Assembly: GCA_963703855.1 (NCBI GenBank)
Contig: CAVPFW010000011.1
Location: forward strand, 1-64,000
Reading direction: 5' to 3'
DNA length: 64,000 nucleotides
Source: AP-15 sp963703855
GTDB lineage: Bacteria; Pseudomonadota; Alphaproteobacteria; ATCC43930; CGMCC-115725
In this document: positions 48,178 to 56,996 of the stretch, in pieces
Position numbering within the stretch: the stretch's first letter is position 1
How the letters are laid out: each line of letters opens with the position of its first letter
Notes under the pieces: model-generated
Told to the model about the DNA's origin: nothing
Seen by the model: the letters and a program-made list of their open reading frames with translations, nothing else
Database searches by the model: none
Program-made: the position numbers and the translations under genes

Positions 48178-48228
48178 GTATAGAAGCAGAAAGTATAGAA
48201 ACGCTTAGTATAGAAGCAGTAAGTATAG
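48175..48228. repeat. short AT-rich tandem repeat after argG
   Basis: Four imperfect units of about 15 bases with the core AAGTATAGAAGCAG (units near 48175, 48191, 48206 and 48220, the last partial). The first unit contains the argG stop codon. The base composition contrasts with the GC-rich surroundings. Confidence 0.75.
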
Positions 48229-48242
48229 CTGTGAACGGCCTT

Positions 48243-48746
48243 TCACGCTGCATTTTCTACTTTCACGACGAGGCGTTTTCCGATGGTCCGCAGCGCCTGA
48301 TCGATCTGTTCTACGGTCGAGCAATGATTAAGATCGAAAAGCCGGTCCACCTGCGGTCCATGCCAACCGAGCCGTCGCGCCAATTCCGCCTTCGATACCC
48401 CTTGGGCACGTGCCGCGCGATAAAGCTCCACCTTTGCCACAGTAAGCGGCGGCAAATAGACGAAGCGAGGACCGTTTTTCGGCGGGGACGGCGCCGTTAA
48501 AAGGCCAACCGCGTTGGAGGGCAAGTTTAGGCGACGTCGGAGGGCGTGCACTGCAAATGCGGGCTTCGATGGCGCTGGGATGTCCTCGCGACGACCGATC
48601 CTGGCGGCTAACGCCTCTTCGACAGCGTCCGCGGCTCGCCGCATCGCGTCCTCTTCGTCCTCGCCGAAGGTGGTCACCTCGGCCAGATCGGGACAGGCTA
48701 CGAGGAAGGTGCCGTTATCGTCCGGCGTGATCGTCACCGCGTACAT
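48243..48746 (-). CDS. HicB-type antitoxin with helix-turn-helix
   Basis: The 167-residue protein starts at ATG 48746 (MYAVTITPDDNGTFLVACPD), the partially degraded RNase-H-like fold of HicB. The segment EVTTFGEDEEDAMRRAADAV is the family signature. The C-terminus has a helix-turn-helix (GVSKAELARRLGWHGPQVDR) used for autoregulation. It lies 15 bp after the hicA-like gene, the canonical toxin-antitoxin order. Its toxin is broken here, so it may be an orphan repressor. Confidence 0.85.
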   Translation of the reverse strand: MYAVTITPDDNGTFLVACPDLAEVTTFGEDEEDAMRRAADAVEEALAARIGRREDIPAPSKPAFAVHALRRRLNLPSNAVGLLTAPSPPKNGPRFVYLPPLTVAKVELYRAARAQGVSKAELARRLGWHGPQVDRLFDLNHCSTVEQIDQALRTIGKRLVVKVENAA

Positions 48747-48761
48747 TGCCAATCCTGCAAT

Positions 48762-48950
48762 TTATTCTAACCCGAGGTCCTTTTTGATCTTCATGAGGAG
48801 GCCGGTGCCTAGCTCCTTGTTGCTGCCATGCATCGGCAGCTGGGAGCGGTGTTCGCCGCGCACGACCGTGAGATGGCCGCTGCCACCTTTGTGGTTCTCA
48901 AACGTGCACCCCTGCTTTGCCAGTCATCGCCGAAGCTCGCGTGCCGTCAT
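48762..48950 (-). pseudogene. HicA-type mRNA interferase toxin with an early TGA
   Basis: A 62-codon gene: MTARELRR, then TGA at 48924-48926 (codon 9), then LAKQGCTFENHKGGSGHLT, VVRGEHRSQLPMHGSNKELG and a normal end TGLLMKIKKDLGLE. The double-stranded-RNA-binding fold and the catalytic His (SGHLT) are intact apart from the stop; relatives have Arg or similar at the stop position, so a single C-to-T change in CGA explains it. Without the stop this is a standard HicA. Confidence 0.75.
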
Positions 48951-49008
48951 TGATGCAACACAAATGTTGTGCCGCAGTCGGTCCGCGCAAGCCTAGAGTC
49001 GGTTCGCC

Positions 49009-49815
49009 TCACCGCCCCTTACGCTGCGCGTCGAGCCAGCCCGTCATGATGCGGTTGAAGGGGCCGGGGGCTTCGACGTTGGGGAAATGGCGCATGCCGG
49101 GGATCTCTTCGTAGCGGGCATCGGGGACAAGGCCGGCGAGGCGGCGGTTTTCGCTGGCGGGGGTGCCGGCGTCCTCCTCGCCGCAGACGACCAGCACCGG
49201 CAGCCGCAGCGACGGCAGGCGCGCGACGAAATCGAAATCGATGATCGCGGCCGAGCAGCCGAGATAGCCGGCCGGCGTCGTGCCCACGACCGTGTCGCGC
49301 AACTGCTTCCAGCGGCCGGGGTTCTTCGCCTGGAACGCCGGGCTCAGATAGCGGTCCATGCTGGCCTCGGCGATCGGCGCTAACGAGTTCGCCTCGCGCA
49401 CCGCCTTGATCCGCGGGCCCCAGACTTCGACCGCGCCGGGCGGGCTCGCCGGCAGGGTGTCGCACCACATCGCCGAGATCAGCCTGTGGGCGTGCTCCAG
49501 GGCGAAGGCCTGGCCGATCATCCCGCCGATCGACAGCCCGATGTAATGCACCCGCGCCAGACCCAGCGCGTCGAGCACCGCCGCCACGTCGCCGGCGAGC
49601 TCCCTCATCGTGTAATCGCCGGCGACCGGGTCGCTGCCGCCGTGCCCGCGCATGTCGAGCCGCAAAACGCGGAACCCGGCCTGCAGCAGTGCGGGCACCT
49701 GCTCGGCCCAGCTGCCGCCGTCGGAGGCTAGCGAATGGGTGATGCAGACGACCGGGCCGTCCTCGGGGCCGGCGAGATCGTAATAGAGGCGGCGTCCCGC
49801 GAGCGGCAGCAGCAT
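49009..49815 (-). CDS. alpha/beta hydrolase, 3-oxoadipate enol-lactonase-like
   Basis: The 268-residue cytoplasmic hydrolase has VVCITHSLASDGGSWAEQVP (oxyanion region), VLRLDMRGHGGSDPVAGDY, nucleophile Ser in VHYIGLSIGGMIGQAFAL, Asp in LVVCGEEDAGTP and His in IPGMRHFPNVEAP. The RLDMRGHGxS and GLSIGGMIGQ motifs are those of PcaD-like enol-lactonases, but the neighbours do not form a protocatechuate cluster, so the substrate is open. Confidence 0.85.
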   Translation of the reverse strand: MLLPLAGRRLYYDLAGPEDGPVVCITHSLASDGGSWAEQVPALLQAGFRVLRLDMRGHGGSDPVAGDYTMRELAGDVAAVLDALGLARVHYIGLSIGGMIGQAFALEHAHRLISAMWCDTLPASPPGAVEVWGPRIKAVREANSLAPIAEASMDRYLSPAFQAKNPGRWKQLRDTVVGTTPAGYLGCSAAIIDFDFVARLPSLRLPVLVVCGEEDAGTPASENRRLAGLVPDARYEEIPGMRHFPNVEAPGPFNRIMTGWLDAQRKGR

Positions 49816-49872
49816 GGCATATCCTCCGTGTCAAGGCGGGGGCGAAACCTGCTCACTCTACCCATGCAAAGT

Positions 49873-50568
49873 CTAGGGGACCACCACCGGCACGCCGGCG
49901 AAGATCGGGTGGGCGAGGTAGAGGACCGCGTAGAGCAACAGCCCCGCGACCGGCCGCAATACCCCGATGTCGCGCCAGCGCAGCCGGGTCCGGCCCGCGG
50001 CGAGCGCGGCAAACGGGAGATTGGACGTCACGCTCGCGAGGCGCTGCCAGTGGCTGCCGAGGGCGAGCCGCTTTTTGCGGTCGATCAGCACCGTGCCGCC
50101 GAGCGCCAAAGCGGCAATCAACCCGAAAAACCACACCGAGGCGAGGTCGCCGTTCGCGATCAGGTGGCTCAATGCCCACAGCCCGACCGCCCACATGACC
50201 GGATGCCGGGTCACTCGCAGAATACCCGGGGCCGGATCGTCGGCCCGTGCCGCCCGCTCCATGCCGACCGCGGTCGGGTTGGCGGTGGTATACCCAGCGA
50301 CCAGCAGGATCGTCGCCAACGGCATGACCAGCACCGGGACCAGCACCATCCAGGTCTGCGTCGGCCACGGCCGGATGGTCGGCGCCCGCGCATAGGCGAC
50401 CGCGAACCAGGCGAAAGTCGCCAACGCGGTCAGCGAGTAGACGAACAAAAACCCCTGCTCGCCGAGCTGGTCGCGCAACGACCCCCGCAGCCGTGTGCTC
50501 GACAGCAAGGTGTGGGATCCGCAAAAGGCGACCCCGGCGATGGCCAATGACAGAAGTGCATGGGCCAT
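49873..50568 (-). CDS. NnrU family membrane protein
   Basis: The 231-residue protein has six or so membrane segments. FCGSHTLLSSTRLRGSLRDQ near the N-terminus and ILRVTRHPVMWAVGLWALSH in the middle are the NnrU/isoprenylcysteine-methyltransferase-like signatures. NnrU is linked to denitrification in some species; no nitrogen-oxide genes are seen here, so the role is unassigned. Confidence 0.88.
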   Translation of the reverse strand: MAHALLSLAIAGVAFCGSHTLLSSTRLRGSLRDQLGEQGFLFVYSLTALATFAWFAVAYARAPTIRPWPTQTWMVLVPVLVMPLATILLVAGYTTANPTAVGMERAARADDPAPGILRVTRHPVMWAVGLWALSHLIANGDLASVWFFGLIAALALGGTVLIDRKKRLALGSHWQRLASVTSNLPFAALAAGRTRLRWRDIGVLRPVAGLLLYAVLYLAHPIFAGVPVVVP

Positions 50569-50584
50569 GTCGCCTCCTGCCGTC

Positions 50585-50911
50585 TCACCGATCGGGCAGG
50601 GCGGCGATCAGCGCGGCGAGCCGGTCGAGGAGCTGGTGCGGGTCGCCGGCGATCCGCACCGTCTTGTGCCGGCTCGCGGCGCCGGCGACGATCGCCAGAT
50701 CGCGGCGGGGCAGCCGCCAGGCCCGCGCCAATAGCCGCAGCAACGCCTCGTTGGCGCGTCCGTCCTCGGGTGGGGCGGCGACGCGCGCTTTGACGGCGTG
50801 CCCGCCATCGCCCGCGGCGACCCTGACTATGCGGTCCGCCTTGGCCCGCGGCGATACGTGGATCGCCACGTGCAGGCCGTCGCGGGCGGGGCTCAGCGGG
50901 CCGTCAGACAA
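50585..50911 (-). CDS. DUF167 (YggU) family protein
   Basis: A protein of 108 residues with HVSPRAKADRIVRV, VKARVAAPPEDGRANEALLR and GAASRHKTVRIAGDP, the standard blocks of the small YggU fold. The start is a TTG overlapping the end of yggT by eight bases. Located directly downstream of yggT, a pairing often seen in proteobacteria. Function unknown. Confidence 0.85.
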   Translation of the reverse strand: MSDGPLSPARDGLHVAIHVSPRAKADRIVRVAAGDGGHAVKARVAAPPEDGRANEALLRLLARAWRLPRRDLAIVAGAASRHKTVRIAGDPHQLLDRLAALIAALPDR

Positions 50912-51182
50912 GGTATTCGAACATCAGGTTATCGATGAAATAGAGCAGCAGGATCACCACCACCGGCGAGATGTCGATGCCGCCGAGATCGGGCAGGACG
51001 CGGCGGATCGGCCGCAGCAGCGGCTCGGTTATGCGCCACAGAAAATCCCCGACCATGGCGACGACGCGATTGTGCCGGTTGACGACGCCGAAGGCGACGA
51101 GCCAGCTCAGCACCGCCTGGATGATCAAGAGCCAGATATAGATCGTGATCACCGTGTGGACGAGGTTCAGCAACGCGTACAT
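50904..51182 (-). CDS. YggT family membrane protein
   Basis: The 92-residue protein has two hydrophobic segments (ITIYIWLLIIQAVLSWLVAF and VVVILLLYFIDNLMFEYLV) flanking the conserved WRITEPLLRPIRRVLPDLGG block. YggT proteins are linked to osmotic tolerance and cell-division membrane organisation. It heads the yggT-DUF167 pair. Confidence 0.9.
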   Translation of the reverse strand: MYALLNLVHTVITIYIWLLIIQAVLSWLVAFGVVNRHNRVVAMVGDFLWRITEPLLRPIRRVLPDLGGIDISPVVVILLLYFIDNLMFEYLV

Positions 51183-51376
51183 GCAGGCGAAACCTCGGCG
51201 GCAAAGGGTGCCGCGACCGTAGCCTCAGCGGCCGGGGTCCGCAAGCGGAGCGGTTCACCGCTGCCGCGCGTGCTCGCCTCGACCGCGAACGGTCCGCTCA
51301 GCCGCGCCTGCCTTGACAGTAAGCGCCGTGCTCAGCATAGTCCGCGGCACCCGGCAACGGGTTCGAGACGCGCGAT

Positions 51377-51452
<76 letters not shown>

Positions 51453-51489
51453 GTCCGGCAGGTCCGCTGATCGCCATACCATTCAGCGC

Positions 51490-52740
51490 TCACGACGCCG
51501 CCGGCTCGGGCACGACGGCCGGCTCGACATGGCGGGGCACCGGATAGGCGTAGGGTCCGAGGCAGTTGACGAGGATCACCGCGGCGAGCAGGGTCACGGC
51601 GGCGCCGATCAGGGCCGGGTTGTAGGACCCCGCCCGGTCGTAGACGAACCCGCCGAGAAACCGCCCCAAGCTGGAGCCCAAGCCGAACACCATAAAGAAG
51701 TACCCATAGATTTCGCCGAATGAACGCTGGCCGAAATAGCGGGTGATCAGAAAGGCGATCAGGTCGATCTCGGTGCCGAGCCCGAGCCCCATCAACACTA
51801 CGCCGATCGCCGGCAGCGCGCCTGCGGCGCTGGCGAGGAACACAAAGCCCGCGATCGGCGCCAAAAAGAAGACGCTGGCGACATAGGGGGCGAAGATGCG
51901 GTCGACCAGGTACCCGGCCAGCAGCCGCCCGCTCAGCGTCGCCAGACCGAAAACCCCCAAGGTCGCCGCTGCCGCCGCGGGGGAAAGGCCGTGATCGGTC
52001 AATAGCGGCACAACGTGCGCGACAGTGCCGTTGATGGCAACGGCGACGAGGAAAAAAGCCGCTCCCAGAACCCAGAACCGCGAACAGCCGGCCGCCTCGC
52101 GCGCGGACAGCCCGCGGGGTTCCGTCGCCGCAACCGCGGCACGACGTTCGCCCTCGCGGGGTCGCGGCTCGCGGATCCACAGCGCCACCGCCGGAAAGGC
52201 GATGGCGAGCGTCAACAGCCCGAGGCAGACATAGGCGCCGCGCCAGCCGACCCGCGCGATCAGGACATTGGCCAGCTGCGGGATGACGAAACCGCCGAGC
52301 CCCACGCCCGACATGGCGATCCCGAGCGCGAGCCCGCGCCGCCGATCGAACCAGGCGGAAATCGCCTTCGCATAACCGATTGGTGTCTGGATTGCGCTCG
52401 TCATCTCGGCCAGCGCAAAGAGCAAGGTAAAAATCCACAGCGAGGACGGGCTGAGCCCCAGCAGGCTCATGCATATCGTGTAAATCACGAGCCCCGGCAA
52501 CGCGACGCGGCGAATGCCCCAGCGATCCATCATGTGCCCGATCACGGGCACGGCAAGGGCCGAAAAGATCCCCCCGAACGACAGCGCGAACGACGCGGTG
52601 CCTCGCGTCCATCCCATGTCCGCCATGATCGGCTTGAGGAAGACGCCGAAGGTGAAGCCGAGCACCGGCCCGTTGCAGACAAACAAGCCGATGACGGCGC
52701 CGACGACCACCCACCAGGGGTTCTTGAATCTCACTCTCAC
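51490..52740 (-). CDS. MFS transporter, monocarboxylate/oxalate-formate type
   Basis: The 416-residue protein (GTG start) has twelve membrane segments. Markers are GFTFGVFLKPIMADMGWTRG after helix 1, VIGHMMDRWGIRRVALPG as motif A, and GYAKAISAWFDRRRGLALGI then AMSGVGLGGFVIPQL, which are typical of the OFA/MCT-like branch. Probable monocarboxylate or organic anion uptake. A tRNA gene lies directly downstream in the opposite direction. Confidence 0.88.
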   Translation of the reverse strand: MRVRFKNPWWVVVGAVIGLFVCNGPVLGFTFGVFLKPIMADMGWTRGTASFALSFGGIFSALAVPVIGHMMDRWGIRRVALPGLVIYTICMSLLGLSPSSLWIFTLLFALAEMTSAIQTPIGYAKAISAWFDRRRGLALGIAMSGVGLGGFVIPQLANVLIARVGWRGAYVCLGLLTLAIAFPAVALWIREPRPREGERRAAVAATEPRGLSAREAAGCSRFWVLGAAFFLVAVAINGTVAHVVPLLTDHGLSPAAAAATLGVFGLATLSGRLLAGYLVDRIFAPYVASVFFLAPIAGFVFLASAAGALPAIGVVLMGLGLGTEIDLIAFLITRYFGQRSFGEIYGYFFMVFGLGSSLGRFLGGFVYDRAGSYNPALIGAAVTLLAAVILVNCLGPYAYPVPRHVEPAVVPEPAAS

Positions 52741-52880
52741 CGGCGCCGCCCTCCGGTGCCGCGCTGCCGACGGCGCAGCCTCGTGCGAGAACCTACCACC
52801 GGACCGGCCGATCCGGAACCCGTCCGGCTAGCCGGCGCGACGGGCCTGCGCTACCCTGCAAAGCAAGCTGGAGGATCGCG

Positions 52881-53348
52881 ATGAAACAGGGACTGGAAGG
52901 CGGCTGCGCCTGCGGCTCGGTGCGGTATCGGCTCAATTCCCCGCCGATGTTCGTGCATTGCTGCCACTGCCGCGATTGCCAACGCCAGACCGGAAGCGCG
53001 TTTGTCGTCAACGCCCTGATCGAAACCGACCGGATCGCCCTGCTCGCGGGCGATCCCCAGCCGGTGGCGGTCCCCACCGACAGCGGCCGGCCCCACGAAA
53101 TCCATCGCTGCCCGAGCTGTCGGACGGCGGTTTGGAGCGAGTATGGAGGCCGCTCCGCGCTCCGCTTCGTGCGCGTGGGCACGCTCGACGATCCCGCGGC
53201 ATTGCCCCCGGACGTGCACATCTACATCCGCTCGAAGCTGCCCTGGGTCACCCTGCCCGACCGCACCCCCGCCTTTGACGCCTATTACGATGCCCGCCAG
53301 CTATGGCCGGCGTCCAGCCTCGAGCGCCGCCGCGCGGCTTTCGGCTGA
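52881..53348 (+). CDS. GFA family protein (glutathione-dependent formaldehyde-activating-like)
   Basis: The 155-residue protein (GGAGG before ATG) has the zinc ligands of the family: GGCACGSVRYRL near the N-terminus, CCHCRDCQRQTGSAFVVN, and HRCPSCRTAVWSEYGG. The fold binds one or two zinc ions. Members were named after a Paracoccus enzyme, but most catalyse unknown reactions. It lies close to a glutathione-transferase gene on the opposite strand. Confidence 0.9.
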   Translation: MKQGLEGGCACGSVRYRLNSPPMFVHCCHCRDCQRQTGSAFVVNALIETDRIALLAGDPQPVAVPTDSGRPHEIHRCPSCRTAVWSEYGGRSALRFVRVGTLDDPAALPPDVHIYIRSKLPWVTLPDRTPAFDAYYDARQLWPASSLERRRAAFG

Positions 53349-53400
53349 CCAGAGGCCGTCGCGCAGGCTGATGGGCCCTGCGCCGGGCCGCCCAGCGGTC

Positions 53401-54027
53401 TCAGCTGAGCGAAACGTCAAAACCGCGTTTTACGCCGGGGCGGGCCATGATCGTCTCGTACCAGCGCTTGACGTTCGCGAAGTCGGCGAGATCGACTTCG
53501 TGGCGCTCGTGCCGCCAGGCCCAGCCGAGGATCGCGAAATCGGCGATCGAGATGTCGCCGCCGGCGAATTCGACCTCGCCGAGCCGCTTGTCGAGCACCC
53601 CATAGAGCCGGCGGGTCTCCTTCGAATAGCGCTCGAGACCGTAGCGCCGGTCCTGTTCGTCCTTGACCTGCAGAAAATGATGCACCTGCCCGGGCATCGG
53701 GCCAAAGCCGCCCATCTGCCACATCAGCCACTCCAGCACCGACACCTGGCGGCGCCGATCGGCGGGCCAGAATTTGCCGGTCTTTTCGCCGAGATAGATC
53801 AGGATCGCGCCCAACTCGAAGACGCTGATCGGCGCGCCGCCCGGGCCGTCGGGGTCGACGATCGCCGGGATGCGGTTGTTCGGGCTGATCTTCAGAAACT
53901 CGGGGGCGAACTGCTCGCCCTTGGAGATGTTGATTGGATGCACCGTGTAGGGCAGGCCCATCTCTTCGAGCGCGACGCTGATCTTGCGGCCGTTCGGGGT
54001 GTTCCAGGTATGCAGCTCGATGGTCAT
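53401..54027 (-). CDS. glutathione S-transferase family protein
   Basis: The 208-residue protein begins TIELHTWNTPNGRKISVALE, the thioredoxin-like N-domain of the Nu/YfcG-like class (TPNGRK at the glutathione site). NNRIPAIVDPDGPGGAP is the cis-proline loop and SVFELGAILIYLGEKTG follows. The helical C-domain includes GGDISIADFAILGWAW. Probably acts on electrophiles or disulfides. Its start overlaps the end of the upstream MFS gene (ATGA). Confidence 0.92.
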   Translation of the reverse strand: MTIELHTWNTPNGRKISVALEEMGLPYTVHPINISKGEQFAPEFLKISPNNRIPAIVDPDGPGGAPISVFELGAILIYLGEKTGKFWPADRRRQVSVLEWLMWQMGGFGPMPGQVHHFLQVKDEQDRRYGLERYSKETRRLYGVLDKRLGEVEFAGGDISIADFAILGWAWRHERHEVDLADFANVKRWYETIMARPGVKRGFDVSLS

Positions 54028-55361
54028 CTGAGTTCGCCTCTCCGATCGTTGATGTCCTGCGCGCGCCGGCCCTTCGGCCGCGATGCGGCCGGGTCGGCGT
54101 CGACCCGCGAGCCGGCAGGCTGACCTCGCCGGGCCAGGCCGTCAACAGCGCAAGCCCCGCCCGTCGTCTTCGCCAACGCCTGGCCGGGAAAACGGAAGGA
54201 CACAGCCGCGGCGAGGACGATCGCGACGCTGCCGGCATTGGCGAGAAATGCCGACGCGGGAATGCCGGTCACATCCCAACAGGCGCCCCCAAGAAGCGGA
54301 ATGACGCAGGACAGCGAATAGCCGATCGCGAACATCCCGGCCGAGAGGCGATGGACATCGTCGGCCGGGGCCAGTTGCGGCGGCAGCGCCAGGGTCGCGA
54401 TCAGGGTGAAGGCGCAGCAGAAGCCGATCACCCCGGCGCCGAGGGTGGCGAGCCACGGTTGCGCAGCGAGGAAGGCGGCGATGCCGAGCAGGCCCAGCAT
54501 CTGCATCGCTACGAGCACCGCTTTGTTGCCGCCGAGTCGCCGCGCCCAAAAGAGCAGCGCCAGCGAGGCTGGCAACTGGCCGAGGTTCAACGCGGCGAGG
54601 CAGGCGGTGACGAGATCGGGCCGGCCGATGGCATGGAGATAATCCGGAATAAACGCGTTCGAGGCGAAATAGAGGCCGCCGGTGCCGCCCTGCATCAGGC
54701 CGAGCCGCCACATCTCGGGGCTGCGCCAATCGGGCCACCAGCGCGACGGCGGCATCGCCGCGGATCGCGTGGCCTCGGGCGGACAAAACGCCATCAGCAG
54801 CGCGGTCGCCGCGACCGGAACAGACCAGACCGCAAGGCTCGCCGGCCAGCTCCCGGCGACCAGCGGAAGGACGAGCGGGATCGTCAATGCCGCCGGCAGG
54901 GCCTCGCCGATCAACAGCCCGTTGGCATAGACCGCGGTCGCGAAACCCGGCCGCTGCGCGAACCATTCGCCGACCAGCGCGGGCAGTGCCGGCTGCACGA
55001 CCGCGACCCCCGCCGCCATCAGAAAGGTAGTCGCAAACAGCATCGGCACGGACGGACCGATCCCGCGCGCCGCCGACATCGCGGCGACCAGCAACAGCCC
55101 GGCGATCACGGTGCGGCGGGCGCCGATCCGCGCGATCAGCAACGAGCCGGGGATCGCGGCGACCCCGAACAGCAGCACCGGCAATCCGGAAAGCGCGCCG
55201 ATCGCGTGTTCGCTGAGCGCGAATTGCCGGTGGATCAGCGGCAGGACCGGCGGAACCGCGAGCACCGTCAACCGCAGATCGGCGCCGGCCAGCCACAGCG
55301 CCGGGAGACCCAGCAGCGACGAGCGCGAGGCCCCCGTGTTCGCCGCCGATTTTGTGTGCAT
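54024..55361 (-). CDS. MFS transporter, CynX/NimT-like
   Basis: The 445-residue protein begins at ATG 55361 and shows twelve membrane segments, with LLIARIGARRTVIAGLLLVA as motif A and VQPALPALVGEWFAQRPGFA in the first half. The CynX/NimT group (cyanate or nitroimidazole transport by name) fits best. An unusual hydrophilic tail of about 45 residues (from AVDGLARRGQP) extends beyond the last membrane segment. It is coupled to the GST gene, so export of a glutathione conjugate or uptake of its substrate is possible. Confidence 0.85.
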   Translation of the reverse strand: MHTKSAANTGASRSSLLGLPALWLAGADLRLTVLAVPPVLPLIHRQFALSEHAIGALSGLPVLLFGVAAIPGSLLIARIGARRTVIAGLLLVAAMSAARGIGPSVPMLFATTFLMAAGVAVVQPALPALVGEWFAQRPGFATAVYANGLLIGEALPAALTIPLVLPLVAGSWPASLAVWSVPVAATALLMAFCPPEATRSAAMPPSRWWPDWRSPEMWRLGLMQGGTGGLYFASNAFIPDYLHAIGRPDLVTACLAALNLGQLPASLALLFWARRLGGNKAVLVAMQMLGLLGIAAFLAAQPWLATLGAGVIGFCCAFTLIATLALPPQLAPADDVHRLSAGMFAIGYSLSCVIPLLGGACWDVTGIPASAFLANAGSVAIVLAAAVSFRFPGQALAKTTGGACAVDGLARRGQPAGSRVDADPAASRPKGRRAQDINDRRGELR

Positions 55362-55389
55362 GGCCCCGGACCCGACCGATCGCGAAGCG

Positions 55390-55653
55390 CTATGGGTGCT
55401 CGCAGGCAAAATACGCAATATTCTCTTCGGCGTTCAAAAAGCGCGGCACCCGCTCATAGCGGGCGCAATGCTCCTTCGCTACGCTGGTGGCGGACGCAGG
55501 GTCATCGATGAAGCCGACCGCGGCGGAGTCCGCGTCGCCGCCTGCCAAAAACGGCTTCCCCGCGCAGCTGGCCGCAGCGCCGCCGGCCAGGACCAGGCAC
55601 AGCAACCGAACGACAATCTCGCAGCTCCGGGGCGACCATCGCCGCGATCTCAT
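55390..55653 (-). CDS. small putative lipoprotein
   Basis: An 87-residue protein with a signal sequence ending in a lipobox-like LAGGAAASC at about residue 30, so it is likely lipidated and held in the cell envelope. The mature part contains DDPASATSVAKEHCARYERV and a second Cys near the end (AYFACEHP). Similar short lipoproteins occur in alphaproteobacteria without known function. Its start overlaps the end of the murD-like gene by ATGA, so it is the last gene of the D-glutamate operon. Confidence 0.7.
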   Translation of the reverse strand: MRSRRWSPRSCEIVVRLLCLVLAGGAAASCAGKPFLAGGDADSAAVGFIDDPASATSVAKEHCARYERVPRFLNAEENIAYFACEHP

Positions 55654-56996
55654 CGAGATCTTTCCGTTTCGGCTGCCGCCAAGCCTGTTTTGGTGGCGAA
55701 ATCGCGACCGCGCTCGGCGAAATCGCGGTAATAGCCGTAGCTGGGCGCCGCCGGCGACAGCAGCACCACACCGCCTCCCGACGTCACCTCTTTTGCATGG
55801 CCGACCGCGTCTTCCATCGATCGCGCCCGGTATGCGGCGGGGCAGGTCTCGGGCCGCTGTCTCTCGGCGTCGCGCAATCCGCGGTAGATCCGCTCTCCGC
55901 TGGCGCCGAGGCAGATGACTGCCTTAGCCGCGCCCGCCGCCAGGATTGCGACGAGCCTGCCGTAGTCGATCCCGCGGTCGTAGCCGCCGACGATTACGGT
56001 GATATCGCGGCCGGCATAAACCGACAGCGCCGCGATCGTCGATTCGGGCGCCGTTGAAATACTGTCGTCGACGAACAGAACGCCGTGGGCCTCGCCGAGC
56101 TCCTGCTGACGGTGAGGCAGCGCTTGAAAATCGCGAGCAGCATCGAGGGCCGCGGCCAGATCCAAATCCACAACTCGCGCAACCGTCAGCGCCGCGCACA
56201 AATTGGAGAGATTGTGCGGTCTGGCGAGGTGGCGATTGCGCACCGCACCGATCATCTGATCGCCGTCGACGATGTCCGTCCCGCACGCGTGAACCGCGTT
56301 CTCGACGTTGAAGAAGTAGTGGCCCAGGCCATTTGCCGCCGGCGTCTCGCGGTTGAGGATCGCGCAGCGGCTGCGGCGCACGAGGTTGAGCTTGTCGCGG
56401 TAATAGGCGTCGAGCGTGCGGTGCCAGTCGATGTGCTCCGGAAACAGCGAGGTCAGCACCGCGATATCGCAAGCGCCGTCGAAGTCTGCCGCTTGGTAGC
56501 TCGACACCTCGATGACCGCGTAATCCGCCGTCGCCCGGTCGCATTCGGTGATCGGGACCCCGATATTGCCGACGAGCGCCGCCCTGCGGCCGAGCTTGCC
56601 CAACATGTGCGCGATCAACGACGCCGTCGTGCTCTTCCCCTTGGTCCCGGTCACGCAGATCGTGGTGACATCGAGGCCCTCGGCAAACCACAGGTTCAAC
56701 AGCGAGGTGACCTCGACCCCGTTGCTGCGGGCGGCCTCGATCTCGCTGCGGTAGAGGCTCACTCCGGGGGATTTGACGAGCACGTCGATCTGGTCCAGGG
56801 CGCGGGCGACGCGCTCGGTGCCAAAGGCGCAGTCGATACCGCCGAACCCCGACGGCGCTTGCGCATGCTCCAAATCGTCCAACAGCAGCAACGGCAGCTT
56901 CGGGTGGTGCGCGCGCAAAAACCGGATCGCCGCCCGGCCTTCGCGGCCGAGCCCCCAGATCGCGACCCGCGCCGTGCCCAGCTCAGCCGCACGCAT
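55650..56996 (-). CDS. murD2: MurD2-like UDP-MurNAc-L-Ala:glutamate ligase
   Basis: The 448-residue protein starts at ATG 56996 within the end of murL. It has all Mur-ligase parts: N-domain VAIWGLGREGRAAIRFLRAH, ATP P-loop ICVTGTKGKSTTASLIAHML near residue 110, EVSSYQAADFDGACDIAVLT and FPEHIDWHRTLDAYYRDKL in the central domain, and SISTAPESTIAALSVYAGRD and VIVGGYDRGIDYGRL in the C-domain. Such ligases add glutamate to UDP-MurNAc-L-Ala. In Xanthomonas the MurD2 next to MurL prefers L-Glu. Adjacency to MurL makes that assignment likely here, but the specificity cannot be read directly; a canonical MurD may exist elsewhere. Confidence 0.85.
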   Translation of the reverse strand: MRAAELGTARVAIWGLGREGRAAIRFLRAHHPKLPLLLLDDLEHAQAPSGFGGIDCAFGTERVARALDQIDVLVKSPGVSLYRSEIEAARSNGVEVTSLLNLWFAEGLDVTTICVTGTKGKSTTASLIAHMLGKLGRRAALVGNIGVPITECDRATADYAVIEVSSYQAADFDGACDIAVLTSLFPEHIDWHRTLDAYYRDKLNLVRRSRCAILNRETPAANGLGHYFFNVENAVHACGTDIVDGDQMIGAVRNRHLARPHNLSNLCAALTVARVVDLDLAAALDAARDFQALPHRQQELGEAHGVLFVDDSISTAPESTIAALSVYAGRDITVIVGGYDRGIDYGRLVAILAAGAAKAVICLGASGERIYRGLRDAERQRPETCPAAYRARSMEDAVGHAKEVTSGGGVVLLSPAAPSYGYYRDFAERGRDFATKTGLAAAETERSR

